A stretch of DNA of 64,000 nt from Chloroflexota bacterium. Lineage in GTDB: Bacteria > Chloroflexota > Dehalococcoidia > JACPEP01. Below are positions 47,133 to 55,701 of this stretch, one piece after another. The notes below the pieces were generated by a model that was not told where the DNA came from, made no database searches, and worked only from the letters and a program-made list of their open reading frames with translations. The DNA lies in NCBI GenBank assembly GCA_016183425.1, contig JACPEP010000024.1, positions 51,939 to 115,938 on the forward strand, in the 5' to 3' direction. The position numbers were made by a program, and so were the translations under genes. Positions within the stretch are counted from its first letter, which is position 1, and every line of letters starts with the position of its first letter.

Positions 47133-49290
47133 ACCTATAGGGATAGATCCGGCTAGCGATACTGGCTCGCTGCGCTCCATATCCATTGATGGGTCAGAGA
47201 TTCAGCGGCTAGCGGCTCGATACCGAGAGCAAGACCAGATATCTGAGGAAGAGTGGGATGATGTTATCGCTACCGCAGCAAGAGCGCTGTCACAGTGCCC
47301 AGACCCCGCCGGGCAACCTAGGCGAGGAACTGGTCTGGCTCTTGGCAAGGTCCAGAGCGGTAAGACGCTGTCCTACACCGCGCTGATTGCTCTAGCTGCT
47401 GACAATGGCTACCGAATCACTGTTGTTCTAGCAGGCACGAAGAATCCGCTGCTAGAGCAGACGTATACACGTCTAAGCTATGACCTTGACGCTCGCCGGC
47501 GAACTGTGGTCGTGTTCAAGAACCCTCTGCCACAGGACGCTGATGTTGTCCTCAGCGTTCTCCATGGCGGGGGGCACGCGCTTGTTGTTGCTCTCAAGCA
47601 CAGGAAACGCATTGACGATGTAAGGAGGCTGCTTGCGGCGCCTGAGCTAAAAGTGTTCCCAACCCTTGTCATTGATGACGAGGGTGACGAGGCATCGCTG
47701 AACACACAGTTTCGCAGTGGCAGGCTCTCGGCTACATATAGGAGCATACTTAGCCTAAGAGACGCCCTCCCTTTGCACGCCTACATGGCCTACACAGCTA
47801 CTCCGCAGGCAAATCTTCTCATAGATGGTATAGACGCGCTCTCCCCAGACTTCGCAGTTCTTGTGGAGCCTGGGTCAGGCTACTGTGGAGGCTCTGTGTT
47901 CTTTGGAGAGCACAGCAATAGCTGCGTCCGCCAAATTCCAGCCGGAGACGGCGACCCTGAGTCTGCGGCCAAGGTGACTGGCGGACTAAGACAGGCGATA
48001 GCCACATTTCTCGTGGGTGCAGCTATCCGCTTCACTCGGGGAGACCACTCAGGACACTCAATGCTCGTCCACACCAGCCATCTAAGAGCAGATCATGAGA
48101 GTCTTCAGAGGGCTGTTAGGAACCTCATCCTCAAGTGGCGAGAGACGGTCAAGCTCAGAGACGATGATCCAGAGGTGGGGGGGCTCCTGACGCTAGCCCG
48201 TGGTGCCTATGATGACCTGTGCACAACAGTTGAAAGCCCGCCGCCATGGAGTGACGTGCGAGCGCAGCTACGCGACGAGGTGTGGCTGACCGAGGTGTGG
48301 ATGGTGAACAGTCTCCCTCTTGGAAGAGACCCTATCGAGACCCCGTTCAGGCTGAGGAACAACATTCTGATCGGTGGCAACATGCTTGGTCGAGGCGTAA
48401 CCATCCCCCAGCTTGCAGTGACGTACATTACCCGCGAGGCTCAGCAGGACACGAATGCAGACACGCTAGAGCAGCGGGCAAGATGGTTCGGCTATAAGCA
48501 GGCGTACTGTGACCTCTGCCGCATTTTTCTGACGAGCCATCTACGAGACCGATACACAGAGCTCCTCAGGCATGAGGATGACTTCTGGGAGGCGCTTCGG
48601 AGAAATGAGAGGCAGCGGCTATTAGTAAGGGACTGGCCCCGCATGTTCAGGCTGGACATGCGGGGCTGGCAGCTTCGGCCGACTAGACCCAGCGTTGCCA
48701 ACTACAGGCAGTTCCGGGGAGGTGGATGGGATATCCAAAACCGGCTGGTTGAAGACCTCGAGGGAGCCTCATGCAACGTGAGGGTGGTAACAGACTTCTT
48801 TAGGCAGCACACCACCGAGGTCCGGCGCTACGGTAATGTCGAGCATCTTGTAATACCAGCCTGCCAAACTGATGCCGTTATCTCTGAGCTTCTTGCTCAG
48901 CTAGAGACACAGGGCACGGACTGGGAGAGCACCTACACGATTGAGTATCTTACACGCCTGCTTCTGGGAGGTCGCCTCCCTGCCATTGAAGTGCTGCGGA
49001 TGACGGAGGGACAGCCAGGAGATCTTCGACCACGAGTGCGAACTAAGCGCGATGGTCGCGTCAACCCGATGCAGGGTCGCTCCCCAGAGCGGGAGCCGAC
49101 GGACCCCATGTTCTATCCAGGGGATGAGAACATTCATAGCAACCAGCCTCAGTTGCAGGTGCATCTTATAAGGGCTCAAGGTGACGAGATCCCACAGCCA
49201 GTGGATACAACAGCTCTCGCTCTGTATATACCGAAAGACGATCCCCTGTACGATCTTAGGGCAGTGGTTAGAGGAGAGGAGAGGCCATGA
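47125..49290 (+). CDS. Z1-domain helicase-like ATPase
   Basis: LGKVQSGKTLSYTALIALA; LVIDDEGDEASLN; MAYTATPQANLLIDG; NILIGGNMLGRGVTIPQLAVTY. Confidence 0.9.
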   Translation: MSRPIGIDPASDTGSLRSISIDGSEIQRLAARYREQDQISEEEWDDVIATAARALSQCPDPAGQPRRGTGLALGKVQSGKTLSYTALIALAADNGYRITVVLAGTKNPLLEQTYTRLSYDLDARRRTVVVFKNPLPQDADVVLSVLHGGGHALVVALKHRKRIDDVRRLLAAPELKVFPTLVIDDEGDEASLNTQFRSGRLSATYRSILSLRDALPLHAYMAYTATPQANLLIDGIDALSPDFAVLVEPGSGYCGGSVFFGEHSNSCVRQIPAGDGDPESAAKVTGGLRQAIATFLVGAAIRFTRGDHSGHSMLVHTSHLRADHESLQRAVRNLILKWRETVKLRDDDPEVGGLLTLARGAYDDLCTTVESPPPWSDVRAQLRDEVWLTEVWMVNSLPLGRDPIETPFRLRNNILIGGNMLGRGVTIPQLAVTYITREAQQDTNADTLEQRARWFGYKQAYCDLCRIFLTSHLRDRYTELLRHEDDFWEALRRNERQRLLVRDWPRMFRLDMRGWQLRPTRPSVANYRQFRGGGWDIQNRLVEDLEGASCNVRVVTDFFRQHTTEVRRYGNVEHLVIPACQTDAVISELLAQLETQGTDWESTYTIEYLTRLLLGGRLPAIEVLRMTEGQPGDLRPRVRTKRDGRVNPMQGRSPEREPTDPMFYPGDENIHSNQPQLQVHLIRAQGDEIPQPVDTTALALYIPKDDPLYDLRAVVRGEERP

Positions 49291-50288
49291 GAGTCGCCGA
49301 CCTTTTCCAGCAGGTAAAACATAGCTCCTCTGGTCACACGTTCACGGCTGCTCACGTACCTAAGCATCAAGAGGCATATATAGCGTCTGATACCTCCGGC
49401 CGCCCAATCCTGTTCGTCAGGGCTGAAGAGTGGATGCCAGGTTCGCCACTACGCACTGCCCACGTCTCCCTCCGGCCTAGCCAGACATACCGCCTGACTC
49501 TCGCCGACGGGTCCCAAACAGCGGCCCTGTTCCATGCTCTGTGCTGCGAGACAGCAGAGCGCTCTGATGTAGACACGTTTCTTGTGCTCGTGGAGGCGTT
49601 CCTAGCTCGGTACGAGGGACAGGCAATCACTGGTGAGTCGCTCGTGTCCTTCTTCAGGTCTGTGGTTCGCCTCTTCGCTGTTGGCCACGCGAGGGACATC
49701 GAGGCCGAGCGTCTAGGCCTCTGGGGCGAACTCTTCGTAATGAGCCGCGTCCGAGGGCTTCAGTTCTGGGCACCGTTCTGGCATAGCGAGACAACCCGAA
49801 GGTTTGACTTTTCGGCAGCCAGACGCCGGGTTGAGGTGAAGACCACTATAGGAGCACAGCGCATCCACCATTTCTCCCATCGCCAGATCTACGCAGAGAG
49901 TGGGGAGGAGATAGTTATTGCCTCGCTCCTTGTGCGAGAGGATGACGCAGGGCTTAGCTTGCGAGAGCTAGTCCTCCAGTGTCGGCAGGCGCTTCTCGGC
50001 ACACCCCACATCATTAAGCTCGAGAGAGCTGTGCGCAGTGCAGGAATGGAGGACCCCTCAGAGACAGGACCAGCCTTCGACCCCACAGAGGCCGAGAGGG
50101 AGCTTGCGTGGTTTCGGTCTACGGAAGCTCCACACTTTCGAATGCCCGAGCCTCCGGGGGTTTCTGAGACTCGGTACAAGGTAGACCTCTCGACGGCGCC
50201 TCAGTTGGTCCCAGACGAGGTCGAGGAGTGGCTAGACTCCTGGGTGACGGAGAGACCGCAGCTAGCTGTCAGTCGACAAGAGTGGTGA
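49287..50288 (+). CDS. PD-(D/E)XK motif protein (DUF4420-like)
   Basis: ERLGLWGELFVMSRVRGLQFW...RRFDFSAARRRVEVKTTIGAQRIHHFSHRQ; coupled to the Z1 gene by ATGA overlap. Confidence 0.87.
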   Translation: MRVADLFQQVKHSSSGHTFTAAHVPKHQEAYIASDTSGRPILFVRAEEWMPGSPLRTAHVSLRPSQTYRLTLADGSQTAALFHALCCETAERSDVDTFLVLVEAFLARYEGQAITGESLVSFFRSVVRLFAVGHARDIEAERLGLWGELFVMSRVRGLQFWAPFWHSETTRRFDFSAARRRVEVKTTIGAQRIHHFSHRQIYAESGEEIVIASLLVREDDAGLSLRELVLQCRQALLGTPHIIKLERAVRSAGMEDPSETGPAFDPTEAERELAWFRSTEAPHFRMPEPPGVSETRYKVDLSTAPQLVPDEVEEWLDSWVTERPQLAVSRQEW

Positions 50289-50293
50289 ACTAA

Positions 50294-51058
50294 GTGGCAA
50301 GGCAGGTAAGTCCAGATCGGGCGCTAGCGACAAACCACTTCCGGCGGTTCGCTTACAGGCTATCCAAGAAGGTCGTAGAGTGGTTTCGCTGCAACGGAAG
50401 AGAGTTCCCCTGGCGTACCACGTCCAACCCGTTCCATTTGCTGATTGCTGAGGCTCTGCTTCGTCAGACGCAGGCAGAGCGAGTTGTCGAGCCATATCTG
50501 GACTTAGTCAGCAAGTACCCAAATCCAGAGGCTCTTGCAGAGGCAGATGTCAATGAACTTCGCCAGTGGTTCAAGCCTTTTGGTCTGGTCAGGCGGGCCG
50601 ACCGCCTAATCCAGTGCGCTCGGATACTGATCAGCGAATACAGAGGTAGCATGCCCAATGACCTAAATGCTATAGAGGCGCTCCCCGGCCTCGGCAGGTA
50701 CAACTCCCGTGCCATTCTGTGCTTGGGTTTCGGCATACCTGCCCCTATGATCGATGAAGGGAGTGGTCGCGTTCTTCGAAGGGTGCTCGGGCACGAGGCT
50801 AAAGGCCCTGCCTACTCAGACAAATGCCTCATGAGCATAGCTGAGCGCATTATACCTACCAAGTCAGCGAGGGAATTCAACTTTGGTCTCATAGATGTTG
50901 CCGCAGCGTTTTGCCACCCTAAGGAGCCGGATTGTGCTCGTTGTCCACTAGCCAGACTTTGCAACTACGCAACCGAAAGCGGAAGACAAGGATGCGCCTC
51001 CTTAAGTGACCTCAAGCAACGACAAGCAGCATCGGTCAAATCGGTGAACAACCAATAA
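50294..51058 (+). CDS. HhH-GPD DNA glycosylase with [4Fe-4S] cluster, Mig (mismatch G:T)-like
   Basis: EFPWRTTSNPFHLLIAEALLRQTQAERV; LPGLGRYNSRAILCLGFGIPAPMIDEGSGRVLRR; C-x6-C-x2-C-x5-C. Confidence 0.87.
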   Translation: MARQVSPDRALATNHFRRFAYRLSKKVVEWFRCNGREFPWRTTSNPFHLLIAEALLRQTQAERVVEPYLDLVSKYPNPEALAEADVNELRQWFKPFGLVRRADRLIQCARILISEYRGSMPNDLNAIEALPGLGRYNSRAILCLGFGIPAPMIDEGSGRVLRRVLGHEAKGPAYSDKCLMSIAERIIPTKSAREFNFGLIDVAAAFCHPKEPDCARCPLARLCNYATESGRQGCASLSDLKQRQAASVKSVNNQ

Positions 51059-51084
51059 ATGAGGTAGAGAGCCTTTTCCCATAT

Positions 51085-51534
51085 GTGTCCCTCTTTCGCC
51101 TCAGAGAGCTATGGAAGCTCGCCAAACTAGGCCAGATGGACAAGGATCCTCTGACCTACGAGACTCTCTTAGCAACAGCGCTCTTCCCTTCTGCAATTGT
51201 AATCCCGTTTCAGGCTTCGCCCGGCCGCAACCAACTCATTCTGGGCTTCCAGCAAGGTGACAAACCAGTAGGCGTTTCTGAGGAAGCGCTTAACCGTCAT
51301 ATCGTAGTGGCAGGTGCCACAGGCGTAGGCAAGACAAACTGGCTCAACTTCTTTGCGTCGCAATTGCTGGGAGTCGGCAAGACCGCTATCTGGCTTGACC
51401 TCAAGAATGAGGCAAGGCATCTAGTCCGCGCCTTTCCGGACCTGTGGGTCTTCCCTATGGAGGACTTCCGCTGGAACCCTCTTGAGGTGCCGGCCGGCGT
51501 GCGGCCAAAGCAAAGTCGGGGCGAGTGGATTTGA
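51085..51534 (+). pseudogene. 3'-truncated HerA/VirD4-like ATPase
   Basis: NRHIVVAGATGVGKTNWLNFFASQLLGVGKTAIWLDLKNEARHLVRAFPDLWVFPMEDFRWNPLEVP, then runs into the tRNA-Pro copy and stops. Confidence 0.7.
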
Positions 51535-51588
51535 ACCACCGACCTCAGCGTCCCGAACGCTGCGCGCTAACCGGACTGCGCTACGCCC
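51515..51588 (-). repeat. Truncated tRNA-Pro(CGG) copy (att-like direct repeat)
   Basis: 74 bp identical to 53711-53784; lacks the first acceptor-stem bases (mismatched ACGGGCG). Confidence 0.9.
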
Positions 51589-51655
51589 GTGCTGAGGCAT
51601 TCGCTCCCGTTTTTTCTTGCTAGAATAGAGTGTTGACGGCGTTAGAAAACAAGAA

Positions 51656-52063
51656 TCACATTGCCCAAAGCACAAAGGGTACAATAAGAGCTATCAGACC
51701 GGTAAAAAGCACAGCGAGCAGAAACAGATTGTATCTGGTCCGGTAATCACCCAAGAGTGATGGGTCATAGTAACCTTCCACACCCTGGTCTTTGTACATC
51801 TTAATGACACCGTTGAGGAGCTTCGTTCTGGTTTGCCGGCCTCTTATCAGCCCGATTTCGGCAACCAGATTGACCACTATCAAGAGAGCAACGAAGGTGA
51901 ACATAATAATCGTTGTCTTACCGTCTCCTCCCCCCGACGCAATGCCAGAATTAATGCCGAGAGTTAGCAGGTTGAGGATAATCGCGGTGAGAACAAAAAT
52001 TGTGTCTGTGCGTGTGTTTACCCCAAGCTCACTGATAATATGCTCATGAACTCGCTCAATCAT
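51656..52063 (-). CDS. Small integral membrane protein, unknown function
   Basis: TDTIFVLTAIILNLLTLGI; TTIIMFTFVALLIVVNLVAEIGLI; LFLLAVLFTGLIALIVPFVLW. Confidence 0.6.
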   Translation of the reverse strand: MIERVHEHIISELGVNTRTDTIFVLTAIILNLLTLGINSGIASGGGDGKTTIIMFTFVALLIVVNLVAEIGLIRGRQTRTKLLNGVIKMYKDQGVEGYYDPSLLGDYRTRYNLFLLAVLFTGLIALIVPFVLWAM

Positions 52064-52195
52064 ATTAACCTCCTTGCCTTATCGTTTAGTCATCTCTCTA
52101 TCAAGGGAAGCTACTTTAGGTGCTTGATTGTTGTCGACCAAAACGCCAATAAATGAGAATAAAGCCCACGAGAATTAAATAACCTCAGTGCTCCT

Positions 52196-52855
52196 TTACT
52201 TCAAAATTCGAAAACTCCTGACTATGGCGTCAAAGTCCTTTGCCCAACTGGCAAAATCTTCCCGTGCCAAACACGTTACTTGCCAAGAGTTCTCACCGAC
52301 AAGTATAACCATTACTAATTGATGAGCATACACCTTTTCTTGTCCTAGAACAAAAGTTCCTTCGAAGTCCACAATCGTCGCTTCTCTGCCACCAATGGTG
52401 GTCTTTACCCTAGAGAACTCACGATAGCTTTCTTTGAGGACGCGTTTACTTGCTCCAATTATTGTCTCAATCGAATAAGGGACGGTTCTTCCCAAAATGG
52501 AATAGGGCGGTAAAAACTGGACAGATACAGCAGGCGCGTATCCCCTTAAAGCCGGTATTCCAGCGAAAAAAAGTTGGCCGCCCACTTTGGCAGGAAGGCC
52601 TGACTCAAGACTACTAATAATCCCTTTCGCGGTTTCCTCATGTTGTTTAATCAGAGAAAGATTCGTCTGCCATTCTGGTGGATAAGAGATACTGAAGAGC
52701 TTCGCTTCATCCGTATAGGTGGTATAGTGTGCCGGAATATCTGGTTCAGATACAGGCGCTGGCACCTTCGCTGGTTCAGATACAGGCACCGGTGCCCGAC
52801 AAGCGCTTAACAAGAGAAGCCCGATAGCTAGGGTTGATAATAATGTTCATTTCAT
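52196..52855 (-). pseudogene. Lipoprotein with in-frame TGA at codon 3 (ATG AAA TGA ACA TTA TTA TCA...)
   Basis: Strong RBS (ggagggaggag) before ATG 52855; ORF resumes as TLLSTLAIGLLLLSACRAP (lipobox). Otherwise only the TTG 52813 start. Confidence 0.6.
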
Positions 52856-52890
52856 TCTAATCTCCTCCCTCCTGTCCGGTATGTGTTTAA

Positions 52891-53427
52891 TTATCGCCTG
52901 CCGAAGCGCATATAAATGCTAACAAAGGCGCCAATGACTACGAGCACTACCCCAGCCCCAACCCATAGCCACAATGACGCTGTCTTCACTGTCACCCAAA
53001 ACTTTTCCACTTTTCGTATTTCATTTGCCTCAGCAATAATATTGACTCCATGTTTCCCTCTACCCACATTCCAGGATGGCCTGATGTTGACATCAACCGT
53101 CTGGAGACTGCCAGGGCCAAGATAATCTATGTTACCCGGCTTAAAGTCGATAACCCATCCCTCAGCTTTATCTGAGGATAGCTTTATATCTGTAATGGCC
53201 TTACTACCGATGTTATTAATCTCCAAGAAGAAGATATTATCCTTCCCAGCTATTGCTTCGATGTAAGACCAATGGGAGACCAGTCTCAAGGTCAGGTCTG
53301 TTTGTCTTTCTTGTGCCAGGGCCAGTTGGGGCAATAGTAGGATGGTAATCAAAGCCGCCGTGAACCAAAAAAGCCAGCAGGCTTTGTTGTTGATTTTCCA
53401 TCTACTTGGTCCTGAAAAACTATTCAC
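52891..53427 (-). CDS. Secreted/membrane-anchored NEW3-like domain protein
   Basis: Signal peptide, beta-rich domain DNIFFLEINNIGSKAITDIKLSSDKAEGWVIDFKPGNIDYLGPGS, C-terminal TM LWLWVGAGVVLVVIGAFVSIYMRFGRR. Confidence 0.65.
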   Translation of the reverse strand: MNSFSGPSRWKINNKACWLFWFTAALITILLLPQLALAQERQTDLTLRLVSHWSYIEAIAGKDNIFFLEINNIGSKAITDIKLSSDKAEGWVIDFKPGNIDYLGPGSLQTVDVNIRPSWNVGRGKHGVNIIAEANEIRKVEKFWVTVKTASLWLWVGAGVVLVVIGAFVSIYMRFGRR

Positions 53428-53539
53428 TAGATTTTTTCCAATACATCTACATCAAAAACATCTTTAATACAAACCGCACCCTCATACGGATGACACACTG
53501 CTTATAGCGCCGTTCCTACTGTTTGTCAACATTTCCCCC

Positions 53540-53635
53540 TCACCCTAGCGCCTCGAGGATGGCATCCCTGTATATTCTCGCCAGCCCTTTGCCATGCTTG
53601 GGCATTTGCTCCCGCTTTTTCTTGAGCTGTTTCAA
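53540..53635 (-). pseudogene. Gene remnant ending LKQLKKKREQMPKHGKGLARIYRDAILEALG*
   Basis: Open frame to a TGA stop; similar peptide KKKRERMPQHG encoded at ~51590-51632 abutting the truncated tRNA. Confidence 0.4.
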
Positions 53636-53711
53636 TCTTCACCCGCCCCCTAAGACGGGTGCTACCCACCAAACAATCCCATTCCCAGAGCTTTGGGAAT
53701 TCGTAAGCTGG

Positions 53712-53786
53712 TCGGGGCGAGTGGATTTGAACCACCGACCTCAGCGTCCCGAACGCTGCGCGCTAACCGGACTGCGCTACGCCCCG
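53712..53786 (-). tRNA. tRNA-Pro (anticodon CGG)
   Basis: CGGGGCGTAGCGCAGTCCGGTTAGCGCGCAGCGTTCGGGACGCTGAGGTCGGTGGTTCAAATCCACTCGCCCCGA; complete cloverleaf. Confidence 0.95.
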
Positions 53787-53909
53787 ACAGGCTCCATTAT
53801 ACTATACTATCGCCCGAATTTTGGCTAATTTCCATCGCCGGGCACTTAAGGTACAGCCCCTTCTCTCCCTATTATGTTATAATCTACCCAGGATGGCTCC
53901 AGGAAAGAC

Positions 53910-54572
53910 ATGGAAAGCCGAGACCGCATCCTAGACTTCCTCCAACGCCGCCGACAGGCCACCGCCGAAGAGCTAGCGGCGCTGTTAGGTTTGGCCGCCA
54001 GCACCGTTCGCCGGCACCTGACAGTGCTCCAGCGGGACAAGGCAGTGACCTTCCATATTCTCTACAAAAAGCGGGGACGGCCCAATTTCGTCTACTTCCT
54101 CACCCAGCAGGGCCAAGATAGGTTGCCCAAAGACTATTACCGCCTCACTCACACCATCCTTCATGAGATCTCTCGCCTCTCAAATCTGGACCTGAGGCAG
54201 CAAGATGGCCACAGCCTCCTGGACCTGATCCTCGGCCGAATCGCGCAGCGACTAGTGAGTCACTACGCACCCCGGGTGTCCGCCCCTACCCTCAAAGAGC
54301 GGGTGCAACGGCTGGCGAACCTCCTCTCAGAAGAGGGCTTCCTGGCCGAGTACGAGGAGACGGAAGACGGCTTCGAGCTGCGCTGCTTCAACTGTCCCTA
54401 TCACAACGTCGCTCAAGGCTGCCCGGAGCTGTGCGAGATGGACTTGCTTTGGTTCCAGGGTGTGCTACAGGCGTCAGTAACTCTAGAGTGCTCTTTGGTG
54501 GCCGGCAAAGAGGCTTGCCTCTATCGGGTGGCCGCAGAAGCGGAGAAAAGGGTTGCCACGGGACGAAACTGA
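53910..54572 (+). CDS. SufR/ArsR-like HTH regulator with C-terminal Cys motif
   Basis: RDRILDFLQRRRQATAEELAALLGLAASTVRRHLTVLQRDKAV; FELRCFNCPYHNVAQGCPELCEMD. Confidence 0.78.
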   Translation: MESRDRILDFLQRRRQATAEELAALLGLAASTVRRHLTVLQRDKAVTFHILYKKRGRPNFVYFLTQQGQDRLPKDYYRLTHTILHEISRLSNLDLRQQDGHSLLDLILGRIAQRLVSHYAPRVSAPTLKERVQRLANLLSEEGFLAEYEETEDGFELRCFNCPYHNVAQGCPELCEMDLLWFQGVLQASVTLECSLVAGKEACLYRVAAEAEKRVATGRN

Positions 54573-55149
54573 ACCAAAGGGGAATGGGGACGCATCCGTA
54601 GCCGAGCTAATCGAAATTGGGCGGGACCTCTTCCTCAGCCGGCTGGTCTCTTCCCATAGCGGCAACATGAGCCTCAGACAAGGAGAAAAACTGCTCATCA
54701 CACGTCGGGGGAGTATGCTGGGTCGCCTGCGAAGGGATGACCTGGTAGTTACCGGCATCTTCAAGGATGACGAGGCAACACCCCTGGCCTCCCGAGAGCT
54801 GGCGGTGCACCGGGCCATCTACCAGCATACGGAGGCGGGGGCAGTCATCCACGCTCACCCCCCTCACGCCATTGCCCTCTCATTGGTGAGGGAGGAGATC
54901 CAGCCCCTGGACAGGGAAGGAAAGATACTTCTGGCAGCGGTGCCCGTTCTGTCACCACCCCCCGATGAGGTACCCCTTTCGGTTTCCCTGGCCCTCAAAG
55001 AGCATCCCATTGTGATGGTCAAGGGCCACGGCTCCTTCGCCGCCGGCAGCCGGCTTCAGGATGCCTTACTTTGGACGTCGGCCCTGGAGGCAAGCTGCCA
55101 AGTCATATGTGTGGCCAGGGACATGGGACTATCTCATCAACAATTATGA
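54553..55149 (+). CDS. Class II aldolase/adducin family protein
   Basis: ELIEIGRDLFLSRLVSSHSGNMSLR; LAVHRAIYQHTEAGAVIHAHPPHA; KGHGSFAAGSRLQDAL. Confidence 0.87.
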   Translation: MPRDETEPKGNGDASVAELIEIGRDLFLSRLVSSHSGNMSLRQGEKLLITRRGSMLGRLRRDDLVVTGIFKDDEATPLASRELAVHRAIYQHTEAGAVIHAHPPHAIALSLVREEIQPLDREGKILLAAVPVLSPPPDEVPLSVSLALKEHPIVMVKGHGSFAAGSRLQDALLWTSALEASCQVICVARDMGLSHQQL

Positions 55150-55204
55150 GCACTAGAAGACGGCCCGTCTCGCGCCGCAGGTAGCTCTTTATAAAGGACC
55201 GTGG

Positions 55205-55348
55205 CTAATCGGAGGAGGGGAGGGGCTTGGGGGCCTGGAGCTTCATCTCCTGGTCGCAGCAGTGAATAGTACCCTCCCCTGACTTGATGCATAGGGTTTC
55301 AGTGCCACAGACCTCGCAGACAAAGCGTTTACCCAGCAGATTGCTCAC
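55205..55348 (-). CDS. Desulforedoxin-like small protein (47 aa; not in the ORF track)
   Basis: GTG start: MSNLLGKRFVCEVCGTETLCIKSGEGTIHCCDQEMKLQAPKPLPSSD; CxxC...CC motif. Confidence 0.65.
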   Translation of the reverse strand: MSNLLGKRFVCEVCGTETLCIKSGEGTIHCCDQEMKLQAPKPLPSSD

Positions 55349-55358
55349 CGCAGTCCTC

Positions 55359-55478
55359 CTAGCCTTTTGGGGTCATGGGTTGGCCACAACAGGAGAGGTT
55401 TCCCTTTCCGCCTTTGGTAACAATCATCTCAGAGCCGCAGTTAGCACATGAGTATCGTTTTCCCGTTTCATTGGCCAT
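55359..55478 (-). CDS. Desulforedoxin-like small protein (39 aa)
   Basis: MANETGKRYSCANCGSEMIVTKGGKGNLSCCGQPMTPKG; CxxC...CC motif. Confidence 0.65.
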   Translation of the reverse strand: MANETGKRYSCANCGSEMIVTKGGKGNLSCCGQPMTPKG

Positions 55479-55701
55479 TCTACCCAACCTCTCAATCCAG
55501 CCGACCAATCTTGTACGCCTCTGGCGTAATTTGCCACTATCAAGTATAGTGACCTCCCCATCCCCAGTCAACGCCCCGCAGAGAAAGAGACTGATTAATA
55601 TCGCCTTGAAATCACCCCTCTCTTGTCACCCGTTTACAGGTGACCGCTACCCCCCTATAATTGGCTCAGAAAGGGGAGCCACGAAGGAAGAAAAAGGGGG
55701 G

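Noticed and set aside
51590-53711. Intact prophage or ICE between the two tRNA copies
   Set aside because: No integrase, replication, capsid or transfer gene in the 2.1 kb; only small membrane/lipoprotein genes.
53693-54121. 142-aa + strand ORF overlapping tRNA-Pro and the regulator start
   Set aside because: Reads through the tRNA gene; the 53910 HTH frame is the real coding frame.
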